From the NCBI GenBank assembly GCA_034096865.1, contig JAWQFJ010001184.1, positions 65,001-87,500 of the forward strand: 22,500 nt of DNA. Reading direction: 5' to 3'. The notes under the pieces were generated by a model. The model searched no databases and had not been told where the DNA came from. It saw nothing but the letters and a program-made list of their open reading frames with translations. This document shows positions 1 to 9,477 of the stretch, piece by piece. Every line of letters begins with the position of its first letter. Positions within the stretch are counted from its first letter, which is position 1. A program made the translations under genes and the position numbers. Origin of the DNA: Theodoxus fluviatilis. Taxonomy: Eukaryota > Mollusca > Gastropoda > Cycloneritida > Neritidae.

Positions 1-1206
1 TGTTGACGGTTTCCAGTTTCTCGCCACAGACCTTGATGTCAGTGCTGATGCCGTTGGTGTTGTTGGTCATCAGTTTGGTCTTCTCTGCACTGATCTGCAT
101 GCCAAAATTTGTGGAGGTTGTGTCTAAGCGCTCCACTAAGTTCTCCAGCTCCTTTTCACTTCCGGCCAGGCCATCTATGTCGTCAGCAAAACGTAAGTTT
201 GTGATTGTTCTGCCGCCAATGCTGACTGTCCCCTCGTGGTCTTTTAGGGCGTCAGTCATTATTCTTTCCAGGAAGATGTTGAAGAGGGTGGGAGAGAGCA
301 AACAGCCTTGTCTCACTCCGACTGTGGTTCTGAACCAGTCCCCAATGCTGCTGTTGAAGTATACGGCACTTGTGGCATTGTCATACAGGTGTTCTATGAC
401 TCTGATCAGGTTGGCGTTGATGTTGTACAGCCTCATGGTAGCCCACAGTGCTGCATGCCATACCCTGTCGAAAGCCTTCTTAAAGTCCACGAAGACGTGG
501 TAGAGGTCCTGTTGGTGTTGTAGGTACCTCTCGCACAGTATCCTGAGGTTGAAGATCTGCTCCGTTGTACTGCGCCCTTGTCTGAAGCCTGCCTGTTCTT
601 CAGCGATGATCTTCTCTGCTTGTGGCTTCAATCTGTTCAGTAAGATCTTCAGCATGACTTTGCTCGGGTGGCTGATGAGGCTGGTAGTTCTGTAGTTCTG
701 GCATAGCTGTAAGTTGCCTTTCTTTGGGAGGGTGATGATGAGGGACTGCGTCCACGGTGTGGGCCACTCCCCCGTCTGCCAGATCTTGTTGCAAATGGTC
801 AGTAAAGCACTGATCATCTCTTCCCCCCTGTCTGTACCAGCTCTCCTGGGTTGTTGTCCATTCCTGCTGACTTCCCCTTCTTCAGCGATTTCATTGCTGC
901 TTCCACTTCTACACGAAGGATGGGGTGGTCGTCGTTGTTGGTTTCTGGAGGGACATTCGGTACCTCTGGGTCTCCCGTGGTTCTGTAGTTGTAGAGTTCT
1001 GAGTAGAATTCTGTCCACCTTTTTAAGATGTCTTGTTCCTCCGTCAGACACTTTCCGTCTTTGTCTTGTATTGTGGTGGTTCGCCCTTGCTTTGTGCTGG
1101 TCAGATATTTCACCAGTTGGTAGGCTTTTTTGCTGTTGTTGTTCTTCAGGCTATCATCAATGTCCTGGCACTGTTCTTCAATCCAGTTCTCCTTGGCCTT
1201 TTTCAT
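1..1206 (-). mobile_element. Non-LTR retrotransposon fragment: reverse transcriptase ORF, 5'-truncated and frameshifted
   Basis: Reading leftward on the minus strand, 814-1206 encodes the linker ahead of the RT domain (begins MKKAKENWIEEQ, later the motif KKGKSAGMD). A second frame, open from about 828 to the window edge, carries the RT core: LPKKGN, EEQAGFRQGRSTTEQ, motif A DFKKAFDR (about 464-487), motif B GVRQGCLLSP (about 291-320) and the catalytic FADD of motif C (about 179-190). The frames join at a C-run on the plus strand (823-828), where one missing base would explain the shift, so this copy cannot make one intact protein. An in-frame stop (1222-1224) lies just upstream and no endonuclease domain is seen, which fits 5' truncation. 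The element runs off the left edge. The family (LINE-type RT, reverse transcription at a nicked target) is certain; the clade is not. Confidence 0.93.
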
Positions 1207-1515
1207 GCAGTAGTTGCTCAGTTATGACAGTTTGAATATGTAGGTATCAAGTTTGAGCTACATCATGCATTGCAGCTCCCTCCTCGTTTTCAACCCTGCG
1301 TTCCGCTGTACTCTGCCTCATTTTTGCTATTGAACGAACGAATATTTTATTGTTAGGCTACCGGCCCGTACAATGGGGATTCATCATCCCACTTTTTCAT
1401 GTACTATACAACAGTTACACTGCATTTCATTTCATTACAAAACACTACATTAAATTACACCACATTTCACTACACTACATTCCACTACATAACTTAATAA
1501 TACATCATACCACAT
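1207..1515. other. Gene-free stretch with a repeat-end motif and ACATT-rich low complexity
   Basis: No coding signal. 1334-1375 holds a short tetramer run (GAAC/GAAT) followed by TTTTATTGTTAGGC and CCGGCCCGTACAA. A similar order, TTTATTGTTA then CCGGCCCTTCACAA, occurs at 19777-19814 at the right end of the foldback element, so this is probably the end of a related repeat. From about 1410 to 1512 the DNA is a degenerate ACTACATT/TTACAC sequence, like the 30-bp array at 18501-18690. Confidence 0.45.
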
Positions 1516-1529
1516 TATTCTCTCTCTGC

Positions 1530-1534
1530 TTCTC

Positions 1535-1607
<73 letters not shown>

Positions 1608-1640
1608 GTATGTGTCTATCTGTCTGTCTGTCTGTCTGTG

Positions 1641-1671
<31 letters not shown>

Positions 1672-1696
1672 GTGTCTGTCTGTCTGTGTGTGTCTG

Positions 1697-1763
<67 letters not shown>
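1530..1763. repeat. Compound microsatellite (TCTG)n then (TC)n
   Basis: TCTG repeats with a few TGTG interruptions run to about 1700 and change to pure TC repeats up to about 1762. Apparent long open frames here (Cys/Leu/Ser/Val on plus, Arg/Glu or Asp/Arg/Gln/Thr on minus) follow from the short period and are not genes. Confidence 0.97.
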
Positions 1764-1765
<2 letters not shown>

Positions 1766-1975
1766 GGTCGTAAGAAGAGCCGAGCAGTTAGAGTTTTTGA
1801 CCTGCAGTCGCTTGCAGCTGACGGGTGCAGTGTTCGCAGCTGCACAGATCCTAGAGTCGCATCCTTGGGCAAAATGCTTCACCCGCGTTGCTCTCCTGCC
1901 GAAGAGTAAACCCTGTCACTGGGCACTGCAGCGCGGCGACCGAGGATGAAATTTCCCCAAGAGAATTTCACCAAA
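1763..1975 (+). mobile_element. tRNA-like SINE (degenerate)
   Basis: Just after the TC run comes GAGCCGAGCAGTTAGAG (1776-1793), which resembles a Pol III A box of a Ser/Leu-type tRNA. About 40 bp further, GCAGTGTTCGCAGC (about 1828-1840) is a weak B box. Downstream is GCATCCTTGGGCAAAATGCT (about 1858-1877), a TTGGGCAA..TGCTTCACC block of the kind found as a conserved central part in many SINEs, then a GATGAAATTTCCCC tail. The same central block recurs at 13533-13556. No clear target-site duplication was seen. The assignment is by pattern; a search against SINE consensus sequences would settle it. Confidence 0.55.
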
Positions 1976-2053
1976 AAGGACAAAGATGATGTGGCTGTGT
2001 CGGGTGCAACACTGTCGATGTTGCCAGTCTTTGTCTCATAGACAAGGCTTCAC

Positions 2054-2700
2054 ATTAGGCAATCATAGAGCGTCCTTCAGAAATTCCGCTTATGCATAAT
2101 CTTCTATCTAAATGAGGCATTCTTGCATTCTACGTCACACCTTGTGCTGTCACGTGACATCCGGTTTCTGCGATATGGTAATTCACAAGTTTTGCCCGAA
2201 CGTAGTTCTTGAAAACAGACGATTTGCCAAACTCCTGTTTGGTTAGTATTTTTGCATTCTTCCGTTGTCCTAACGTTACTGTAATCACAAGAAAATGATA
2301 CCATGTCGTTTCAACTGCTGATTTGTAAAATGAAAGGGCTTGACTGACAAACAGTAAACATTTCAGGCGTAGTTTAAGCGACCAACTGCTTGGCCTTCAA
2401 AAGACTAGTATCCAAAAATGGCGACCCAAAAGATGTCACGCTTCACGTTTTAAATTGCTCGATTTTCCTTACTAGTTAATCAAAACATCAAGTTATGCGA
2501 TGCTTGCCTTATTTCATGAGTAAATGGAAAGTCTGATGCTAAATGTATGGTTATTTAATCGTCAGACGGCTATTTTGTGAAATGTGACCCAATTTCGATT
2601 CCCTACATCGTGATCGTGATGCGTGATGCGCGCGCACCCTCATTAGATAGAAGATTATGCATAAGCGGAATTCCTGAAGGACGCTCTATGATTGCCTAAT
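2054..2700. mobile_element. MITE with ~63-bp terminal inverted repeats
   Basis: The left end (2054-2117) starts ATTAGGCAATCATAGAGCGT and the right end (2638-2700) reads the same on the other strand, with one substitution (GAAATTCC against GGAATTCC) and one indel near the inner edge. The repeats share TTATGCATAATCTTCTATCT near their inner ends. The total is about 647 bp. The ~520-bp interior has no open frame of note, as expected for a non-autonomous DNA transposon. The termini could be GGCAATC..GATTGCC flanked by TA on each side, which would fit a Tc1/mariner-type TA duplication, but TA is self-complementary so this is not proof. Confidence 0.82.
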
Positions 2701-3128
2701 TTACACAAGAGTTAGCAATGGTCCACCGTGTATCCAGCATCTTCCATACCTAGATTTTCACATACTTCCATTTGTAAAACTTTCGGATTTTGGTACTTGT
2801 ATTTATGATATTCGTTACGAAAAGGAATCACCGTGTACTATTACTAATTTTTGTGAACGGCGATATCGACTTATGAACACTTAAACATTGCCGCACTCCA
2901 ACACTTTTGAGTTCATAATTGGAGATAGTCGCTTCGATCGTAGTGATGAAACATCATTACTTATAACGTGATTAACGGCAATACATTTTTCAGCTTCCTT
3001 AGTGGCTTCCTTTTTTTAAGTCCGTATGATGAAACTGTCTGGTATTTCTGCAATGCAACATTTGAAGATGTTCATTATAGTCTGGGCAAATTCTGAAGAA
3101 TCCTCTATTTTCTTATACCTCTGTTTAG
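2701..3128. other. Gene-free stretch, nothing recognised
   Basis: AT-rich DNA between the MITE and an unrecognised short open frame. No repeat, motif or splice-bounded open frame could be supported, apart from a pyrimidine-rich tract ending in TTTAG at about 3123-3128. Confidence 0.5.
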
Positions 3129-3338
3129 ATGTCAAAGGCACTTGAGCCGGTACCTTCTGGTAACTTTATCAAGCAGGATAGAGTACGTCGTTATGAGATA
3201 CAGTACATGTGTTCAAAGGACGTTCTCCCAAACTCATATCCCGCACATCATCGCGGTCAGCAGGAAGCTATGATTAGGGGCATAGCAACCACCCCATTCG
3301 ATATTGCAAAACAATGCTTTCCCCCGTACTCTTCATAA
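3129..3338 (+). CDS. Unrecognised 69-residue open frame, possible exon
   Basis: The frame starts MSKALEPVPSGNFIKQ and ends CFPPYSS. Immediately upstream is a pyrimidine-rich tract ending TTTAG, which could be a splice acceptor, and the codon mix is not low-complexity. Against this, no domain is recognised, the length is near what chance allows in 22 kb, and no clear donor is seen. It lies on the strand of the EGF exon 290 bp further on, so an alternative or upstream exon of that gene is conceivable. Treat as hypothetical. Confidence 0.15.
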   Translation: MSKALEPVPSGNFIKQDRVRRYEIQYMCSKDVLPNSYPAHHRGQQEAMIRGIATTPFDIAKQCFPPYSS

Positions 3339-3629
3339 CAGTTAGCTCTTTATCTTTCCTTAGTTTCCCACTATATTGTTTTTATGTTTGGTTCAATCAC
3401 CTGTGTTCCTTTGTTCTCGGTGGCAGTTCCGTGTCATCTCCAAATCCCTGATTCATCTGTAATGGCACCAGTTCGGGCGTCTGAAAGTCAGTTAATGCAT
3501 GTTCATAAGCCAAATATCTATTCTATGTCTGTTTGACTGTTCCATGCAGTAAATTTAACTGGCTAATAATAAGGTCTCTGTATATGCGCACGAAACGTCA
3601 AAACACTCCTTCTTTTGTGATTTTTGCAG

Positions 3630-3888
3630 GTGCGCGGACAACTTCGTGTGCCAGAACGGGGGACTGTGCGTGAGGGGAACGTCGGGGGTCAAGTGTGAGT
3701 GCTCTGGACCCTTCACTGGCGTCTTGTGCCACGAGCCCTGCTTCAAGAGCTGCCTCAATGGCGGCCACTGCATCAAGGAGGAGCGCCACCGACACAACCC
3801 CGATGGATCCGTCCTTCTGGTGGACGTCTACAGCTGCGAGTGTCCCTGGGAGTACCAGGGTATAAGGTGTGAGGTTAAGATTCGCTAG
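3630..3888 (+). CDS. Terminal exon of a protein with two C-terminal EGF-like domains
   Basis: A good acceptor (TTTTGTGATTTTTGCAG, AG at 3628-3629) precedes an exon open to TAG at 3886-3888; its first base completes a split codon. It encodes two six-cysteine EGF-like domains. The first has spacing C-x5-C-x5-C-x8-C-x-C-x8-C (contains CQNGGLC and CECSGPFTGVLC). The second is C-x3-C-x5-C-x21-C-x-C-x8-C (contains CLNGGHC, CECPWEYQGIRC), with an unusually long third loop rich in Arg, His and Asp. The protein ends four residues after the last cysteine (EVKIR), with no transmembrane segment, so this is probably the end of a secreted or extracellular protein. EGF-like domains usually mediate extracellular protein contacts. 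Upstream exons lie outside or were not found. No AATAAA polyadenylation signal is visible just downstream. The second EGF lacks an obvious calcium-binding consensus. Confidence 0.85.
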
Positions 3889-5140
3889 AACCACGTCGAC
3901 TCTTTCTGGCGCCTTGCCTGCAACGGATGTCGTCCACTTCGATGTCGTTGTGGCTGACGACTTCAGTCATCCCACTGAGAGTTAGAGATTAGAGAAAGCG
4001 CTGCCCAGCCTAGCGGATAGTTTCCAGATTGTGACGTCATGACGCTGGACTTGGAGGGGTCCTAAAGTCGAAGAGAAGTTCTTGTCGTTCTAAGGCGAAC
4101 TCGGAACGAGTCTGGAGAGAAGCACATACGTCTCGCAGCAATAAGTATTTGAAAACGCACGTAACTGTTTTCTTTAGAATGGAGAAGATAAGGTGTATGA
4201 ACATGCGTGCTTGCTTGTGTGCATGCGTCTCAGTGAGTGAGTGAGTATGTGTATATGTGTGTGCGTGCGTACGTGCGCGCATGCGTGTGTATGTGCGTGC
4301 GCGCAGCTGTCGTTTTTGAAGTTATCAAATAGAGTTTGTCTGGAAAGAGACACGACATGCAGTCCGTTATGCCTATGCTTCCAAGACAATGGATCAAAAT
4401 TTGATGCTATGGTAGGCCTACAGCTGCTGAAGGTTGCAGGGTACTCAACAGAAACAAGCCCAGTGCTTTCTACATAGGTCTTGATTACTGCAAGGGACGA
4501 TAGGAAGGAAGACTGAGGAAAGGTACTATACGTTAGCTCTGAATGAGGGACTACTGTATAGTCATAAAGATCTCTACTTCCTTTAGATGAAAGACAATGG
4601 CGCATCAGCGCGTCTTCGTCGAGACAGAACTTGCACGCAGCTACAAGTTAGGCCTACTGCATGTCTCTATCTGCTCCCTCCAAGTACAAGTACTCGATGT
4701 GCTAACATGGCTTTACTTTCTCAAGATGACGATTAGGAAAGACGTTATACGGTTTCAAATCTGAAATGAAAAACAGTCAACATTTTGTGGCGAGTACATA
4801 AAACAAATGCTTTCCAAACCCTTCTGGCCTGTTTGTTTCTCAAAGTCGAGAATTTACAGTTCTTGCAAAATCATTCGATAAATTGCTCTATTCATTGAGA
4901 ATTCACTTGGTAGTCAATACTGCAGTACTGTATATAGAGTACGACCATGACTATTCACCTGACAGAGGCAGGTAGACCAAAATGTGTTTCACATATAATA
5001 GAGCCACCAACGTCAAGTGCAAATACACGGTGATGTCCCAGAAGAGTGATGGGAAAAGGACAAAAGGATCCCTCCCTACAATGCAAGAGGGCTTAAGGGT
5101 GTAATCTTCAGAACAATGAGGTCGCGGTGACCTATCCTGA
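3889..5140. other. Probable 3' UTR and intergenic DNA with a GT/GC alternating tract
   Basis: Sequence just after the EGF stop is presumably 3' UTR; its end is not visible. 4230-4310 is an alternating purine-pyrimidine tract (GTGTGC, GCGCGCAT, GTGCGCGC) able to form Z-DNA. Open frames over it are low-complexity artefacts. Nothing else recognised. Confidence 0.5.
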
Positions 5141-5144
5141 TGTG

Positions 5145-5385
5145 GTGAACTGAATTATCCTAGTCTGTACTAAACGGAACAAAACTTAACCGAAATGAAA
5201 GAAACTATTGAGCTGAGTTAACTGCACTGGACTGAAGTGAACTGCAATGAACTAAACGGTACTGAACTCAACTGAATCGAACCAATCGAAGTGAGCTGAG
5301 CTGAGCTGAGCTGAACTGAACCGCGCTTAGTTGTTCCGACGTGAATAGAGCTGAGCTGAGCCGAGCTCAGCTAAACAAAGCATAG
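5145..5385. repeat. Degenerate pentamer repeat (ACTGA / GCTGA)
   Basis: About 240 bp built of variants of one pentamer: ACTGA, ACTAA, GCTGA, with the cleanest runs GAGCTGAGCTGAGCTGAGCT near 5292 and again near 5350. Heavily diverged, so an old microsatellite. Confidence 0.75.
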
Positions 5386-6090
5386 TGTGCTCGATAGATT
5401 AACACAAAAGGTGTCTGAACCTCGTTTGAAAAGCAACGTGGAGCGTTCAACAAAGTGCTGACCTCGATACTTTTCACGTGGCTTTAGTTTCGTGTACTGA
5501 TTCAAAGAGAGTTCGGGTCCTCTTTTTCACCGCCCTTAATTGTGTTATCCTTCATTTGTTCTGCATTTCTTTTGTTTCCCAATGTTGTCTGTACACAAGT
5601 GATCGACGATGAGAGTTTTGAAATGAACTTGCGTTTAGTAAGAATGAATTCTTTTTCTCTGGGGAAAAACAGCTCTGCAATCGTCCACTTAATAACGTAC
5701 AACATGCATAGCCTACCTAACAGTAGTGGGAAGAGGGGAAGGGGAATTTTACCGTTGTAAACCGTACAAATGAATAGACAATGCGTCTAGCCAATTCTAT
5801 CGTCTCCATTACTCGATAGTTTTCCGCCGTACACGTCGATAGCATTGCGTTAGTTGAGTCACGTAACTTGCCCCTTCGACCTCCATACACGTCTCGCCAC
5901 AGAATTTTTATTGGCTGGAATGGACTGATGATTTTCAAATGCAAGACAAGTAGTATCATATGACGCTCTAATTCGTCTGATTGATTGGTCACTGGATAGA
6001 GGATGAACAGGAATCGGAACAAATGGACCCCTGTTCATTGCACACAATCGAGTGTACTGAAAACAGAACGTCCCACCTACAAATCACATG
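5386..6090. other. Gene-free stretch, nothing recognised
   Basis: Short open frames on both strands (for example 5542-5760 plus, 5717-6022 minus) have no recognisable domain, splice context or codon bias. No repeats of note. Confidence 0.45.
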
Positions 6091-6094
6091 GTCG

Positions 6095-6215
6095 GAGGAA
6101 AGGGTAGGATAAGACAGGACACGACAGGACAGGATAGGACGCAAGGACAGGATACGATGCGCGAATAAGCGATTAGATGGGATAAGAAAGGATAGGATAG
6201 GATGGGATAGACGCA
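6095..6215. repeat. Degenerate pentamer repeat (GGATA / GGACA)
   Basis: Variants of GACAG, GGATA and GGACA repeated through about 120 bp, for example AGGATAGGATAGGATGGGAT near 6188. An independent simple repeat, diverged. Confidence 0.75.
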
Positions 6216-6880
6216 CTTCTATGCACGTACACGTACGCCTTGACACGGACAGCCGTTTACGAGCAGGTCTCAGGAAAAGTGTACGGGTATAGCAATGACT
6301 CTTCGGGTGACGAGAGAGTTTTCAATTTCAGCCGCAATCTTCATGAACGCGACTGACTGAAGCAAAACTTTCACTAGACACATGACAGCTCTGTTCCAAC
6401 AAATAATTCTAGAGGTCCCCGACGACTGTTTTTGTTTGGTGCTTTTTTGAATACCAAAAACGGGTAACCTTCAAGGCAGGTTGAAAACCCCCAAACTGCC
6501 AAAATTTGGGTGACAGCTGTCTACAGGAATGTGTGTGCGAGTGTGTGTGTGTGTTTTTCCACCGAAATTCTCGTGCTGATGCAACTGTGGAACGCTGCTG
6601 CGTTTGGTGATCATCGACAGATGAAAACACCGTTCATCATCAATTTCGTCTTCTTGACATGTTTTGATAGCTAGCTTTGGGATTCCGCTCAAAATCCATC
6701 ATAATCTAGCCTTGCATCATGGAGATGTGGCTTTTTTTTAAGACGGGACGATCAGATGTCTTTTACAGAACTAACGGAACTTGAACACAAAGCACCAATG
6801 GAAAGACACATTGCTTCCTGCAACTGTATGGGAGCGAGAATAATACTGATCACCGAGCTATAAAATGAAGAAGAAAAAAG
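6216..6880. other. Gene-free stretch with a small GT microsatellite
   Basis: Only a short GT run (about 6527-6554) stands out. Minus-strand open frames across it are not credible as genes. Confidence 0.45.
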
Positions 6881-7275
6881 GACATAACGTTTGGTGCAGT
6901 TATCTGATGGTCGAACCAAAACCAAAAACGAATGTAACATTTGCTGTTGTTGGGTGATGGTAGAACCTCAAACCAAAAGATAAATATAATATTCGCTACA
7001 GTTTAGGGCAGAGCTCCAAATCAAAACGTGAACATATCATGTATTGTTGTTTGGTGATGGTGGAGCCCCAGATTAAAAAGTTAGCATAACATTTCCCGTA
7101 GTTAGGTGATGGTAGAACCCAAATCTATTAGGTGAACATAACATGTGTTGTATTTAGGTAATGGTCGAGCCAAAACCTAAAAGTAAACGTAATATTTGCT
7201 GTAGTGAGGTGTTGGTAGAACCCATAACGAAAAAGTGAACGAAACATTTGCTGTATAGTTTTGTGATGGCAAGGA
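6881..7275. repeat. Diverged ~52-bp minisatellite, 7-8 units
   Basis: A recurring pattern, GGTGATGGTAGAACC then an A-rich middle (CAAA..AAAA), GTGAACATAACATT and TGCTGTAGT, restarts near 6893, 6952, 7003, 7051, 7103, 7155, 7207 and 7260. Units differ at many positions and vary by a few bases in length, so the array is old. No coding potential. Confidence 0.8.
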
Positions 7276-7329
7276 CGGGTATTCGTCAAACGCTCCAATG
7301 GTGCCAACCAGGCCAAACCCCGAAAGCAG

Positions 7330-7485
7330 GGCAAGAAGAGGGGTGGAGCTGAGATTAGCGGTGGGGTGGAGGTGATGGGTGGGGGTGATGGGTTGGGAAA
7401 TGTGGGGTGGGGGTCAGGGGTTGCGGGAGCCCGAAGGGTTCCTGGGCCTGGGTCATGGGGGATACATCACCGTTGACAAAGGACA
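7330..7485 (+). other. G-rich tract with G-quadruplex potential
   Basis: About 150 bp with many runs of three to five G on the plus strand (GGTGGGGTGGAGG, GGGTGGGGGTGATGGG, GTGGGGTGGGGGTCAGGGG). Four or more such runs lie within short distances, the usual condition for quadruplex folding. It lies just upstream of the 40-bp array. Confidence 0.65.
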
Positions 7486-7540
7486 CTTCCGTGTGAGGAG
7501 AAAGTGATGTTAACCACCCCTGTTGCTGGCAGTTATGTGG

Positions 7541-7900
7541 GGCCTCTACTCCGGGGCGACCTTGCTGTGCCGAGGTGTGGGGCCTCTACTCCGGGGCGAC
7601 CTTGCTGTGCCGAGGTGTGGGGCCTCTACTCCGGGGCGACCTTGCTGTGCCGAGGTGTGGGGCCTCTACTCCGGGGCGACCTTGCTGTGCCGAGGTGTGG
7701 GGCCTCTACTCCGGGGCGACCTTGCTGTGCCGAGGTGTGGGGCCTCTACTCCGGGGCGACCTTGCTGTGCCGAGGTGTGGGGCCTCTACTCCGGGGCGAC
7801 CTTGCTGTGCCGAGGTGTGGGGCCTCTACTCCGGGGCGACCTTGCTGTGCCGAGGTGTGGGGCCTCTACTCCGGGGCGACCTTGCTGTGCCGAGGTGTGG
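7541..7900. repeat. VNTR: nine identical 40-bp units
   Basis: The unit begins GGCCTCTACTCCGGGGCGAC and continues CTTGCTGTGCCGAGGTGTGG; it occurs nine times in a row with no mismatch. Because 40 is not a multiple of three, each forward frame runs through all three phases, and since the unit has no forward stop all three plus frames stay open, giving the same 40-residue repeat in shifted register (fragments GPLLRGDLAVPRCG, ASTPGRPCCAEVWG, LYSGATLLCRGV). This is a property of the period and not evidence of a gene. Perfect identity points to very recent expansion or homogenisation, or to assembly duplication. Confidence 0.97.
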
Positions 7901-8365
7901 GGAGGAAGCCGAAGCAGCGGGAGGGGCCGACTAGCGCCAGCTCCGTCAGAGTCTTCACCCTCCTCCCTCCTGCCTCCTCCACCATCTCTGCCGCAATCCT
8001 AACCCAGCACCGTCACTGCCACATCTCGCAGGTCACACGGGGAAATTATGCTGGGAAGTCCATTTGCAAGTCTTCACACCATTTCCCCAAATCGGAGATC
8101 ACGTTTTCTGGAGTGCAAATGCTTTGGAGTTGCAAATTGTAATGTTTGAATACATTAATGTCCGCAGAGCTTGTCATGATCGTGGACGGATGGCGAGGAA
8201 TCCGCCCTCAGGCACGCACTTGCGAACACAAACGGGGCATAGGTGGGTGGGACTTATGTTGAGAACTACGCCTACTCAGCTGGGTCGTGGAGGAATCCCG
8301 GGTCAGCAGACACAGTCATGGAATAGAGTTAGAATAACGCTTTTAAGAAGGATGCCCAAATTGGT
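7901..8365. other. Gene-free stretch between VNTR and THAP relic
   Basis: Pyrimidine-rich around 7955-7985 (CTCCTCCCTCCTGCCTCCTCC). Open frames continuing from the VNTR are not supported as exons. Nothing else recognised. Confidence 0.4.
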
Positions 8366-8922
8366 CGACCTGTTTGGAAATTATCTCCCTTGCCTCCGCT
8401 TGGCGGCGCGTCTGTTCCAAGGGGCTTGAGCAGACGACGCTCTGCAACTCTGTATCAAAAATTAAGATGCCGAGCGGGTGTTGTTGCGTTCCTGGATGTG
8501 CAAGGCGTGGTGGTCATTCGTTTCCACAAGATGAGGAGCAAAAGAGGGCTTGGACGCATGCTGTTAGATGCGGAACAGAGTCGATAGTCGAAGAAAAAGG
8601 AGAACTGAAGAAAACAAAGTTTCAACCTGCGAAGCACAGCATCGTTTGCCATCGGCACTTCTTGGGCTCTGATTATCACAACAAGGCACTCACTGTAGAT
8701 GGTATGTACATTAATATGTACATAATTTGGAAGAGTGGTGGGGGTAAAACATGAAAAACATGCACACAACGCACCTTTTTCTACTCACTGTAGACAGTGT
8801 AGTGTTTACATGTGTGCATGTAGTTTACACATTGAAAGGCTTGTTGGATTTTGTGTGTGTAAAGCACATGCAGCTTTGGTTGTTTTGTAATGGGCCTTAA
8901 AAAAATATTGTCCCTGTTCTTT
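8366..8922 (+). repeat. Left arm of ~560-bp inverted repeat (THAP element)
   Basis: Matches 11085-11644 on the opposite strand at roughly 95% by eye, from CGACCTGTTTGGAAATTATC to CCCTGTTCTTT. The arm covers the 5' flank, THAP exon 1 and the first 220 bp of its intron. Most differences are single substitutions; a 4-bp indel lies near the end of exon 1. Confidence 0.93.
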
Positions 8923-9477
8923 AATATAAGGTGGGAAAAGAGCATTAGACAGTGCACACCCAACACAAAGCTGGCCAAATCTGCTCGCAATGAGCAAAAT
9001 ACAAGTAGTTTTTTGTTTTAGCGAGTTAAAGCCTGGATGCTACTCGCCAAATTGCGAATACAAATTTAGGTGGGCTAGGTAGTTGGTTTACTGATAAATA
9101 GCCTACAAAACCCATTTGCTCATAGATTTCAGTGAGTTACGAGCAACATTTCTCCCGTGGTCCTCAGACATTTGGCCGGCCCTGCTAACAGGTATAAACA
9201 GGAATATAAATTTAGATTTGTTTCAGGACTAAAGAGAAGGCGACGAAACCTGAAGAAAACTGCAGTCCCATCAGTCTTCAAATGGAGCAAGCTCAGCTCA
9301 GGAGAGAGGAACGCCAGCGAAAGAGGGACGAGGACAGAAAGCGCAAGGCAGCAGATGAGTGGGAGCAGCGAACAGAAGAATTGGACAGAAAAAGAGTGTA
9401 CATCGATCTGTGTACAATCAAATGTGCGCCAAGGGATGTTTTTGTCCATGCAAGTTGCATGTATGATGAGAATGTAA
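8467..9477 (+). pseudogene. THAP-domain transposase, 5' part (exon 1 8467-8701, exon 2 from 9227), frameshifted
   Basis: Exon 1 starts at ATG 8467 (MPSGCCCVPGC) and encodes a THAP zinc finger: Cys-x4-Cys at the N-terminus, the conserved Trp in KRAWTHAV, and CHRHF supplying the C-x2-H pair. A donor GTATGT follows 8701. After an intron, acceptor TTTGTTTCAG ends at 9226, and the spliced phase gives GLKRRR..KKTAVPSVFKW, where AVPSVF is the AVPTIF-type motif that closes a THAP domain. THAP domains bind DNA and are common in P-like and DDE_Tnp_4-type transposases. Beyond AVPSVFKW the spliced frame turns to unrelated sequence, while another frame continues as a charged stretch (EERQRKRDEDRKRK, then LDRKRVYIDL) that matches the second copy, so an indel near 9290-9310 breaks the gene. 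A possible donor GTAAGG follows at 9474. HTH and catalytic DDE parts are missing here. Confidence 0.82.
8702..9226 (+). other. Intron of the THAP relic
   Basis: Bounded by GTATGT at 8702 and TTTGTTTCAG ending 9226. The first 220 bp is duplicated in inverted form at 11085-11307; the rest is unique to this copy. Confidence 0.65.

Noticed and set aside
1763..1850. Possible functional tRNA gene
   Set aside because: The A- and B-box-like motifs are degenerate and no cloverleaf could be folded by eye; SINE head fits better.
3598..3894. Minus-strand frame opposite the EGF exon
   Set aside because: Shadow of the real plus-strand exon, which has the cysteine pattern and the splice acceptor.
7504..8142. 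212-residue plus-strand open frame over the 40-bp array
   Set aside because: All three frames are open for the same reason; flanking residues show no domain and no splice structure.
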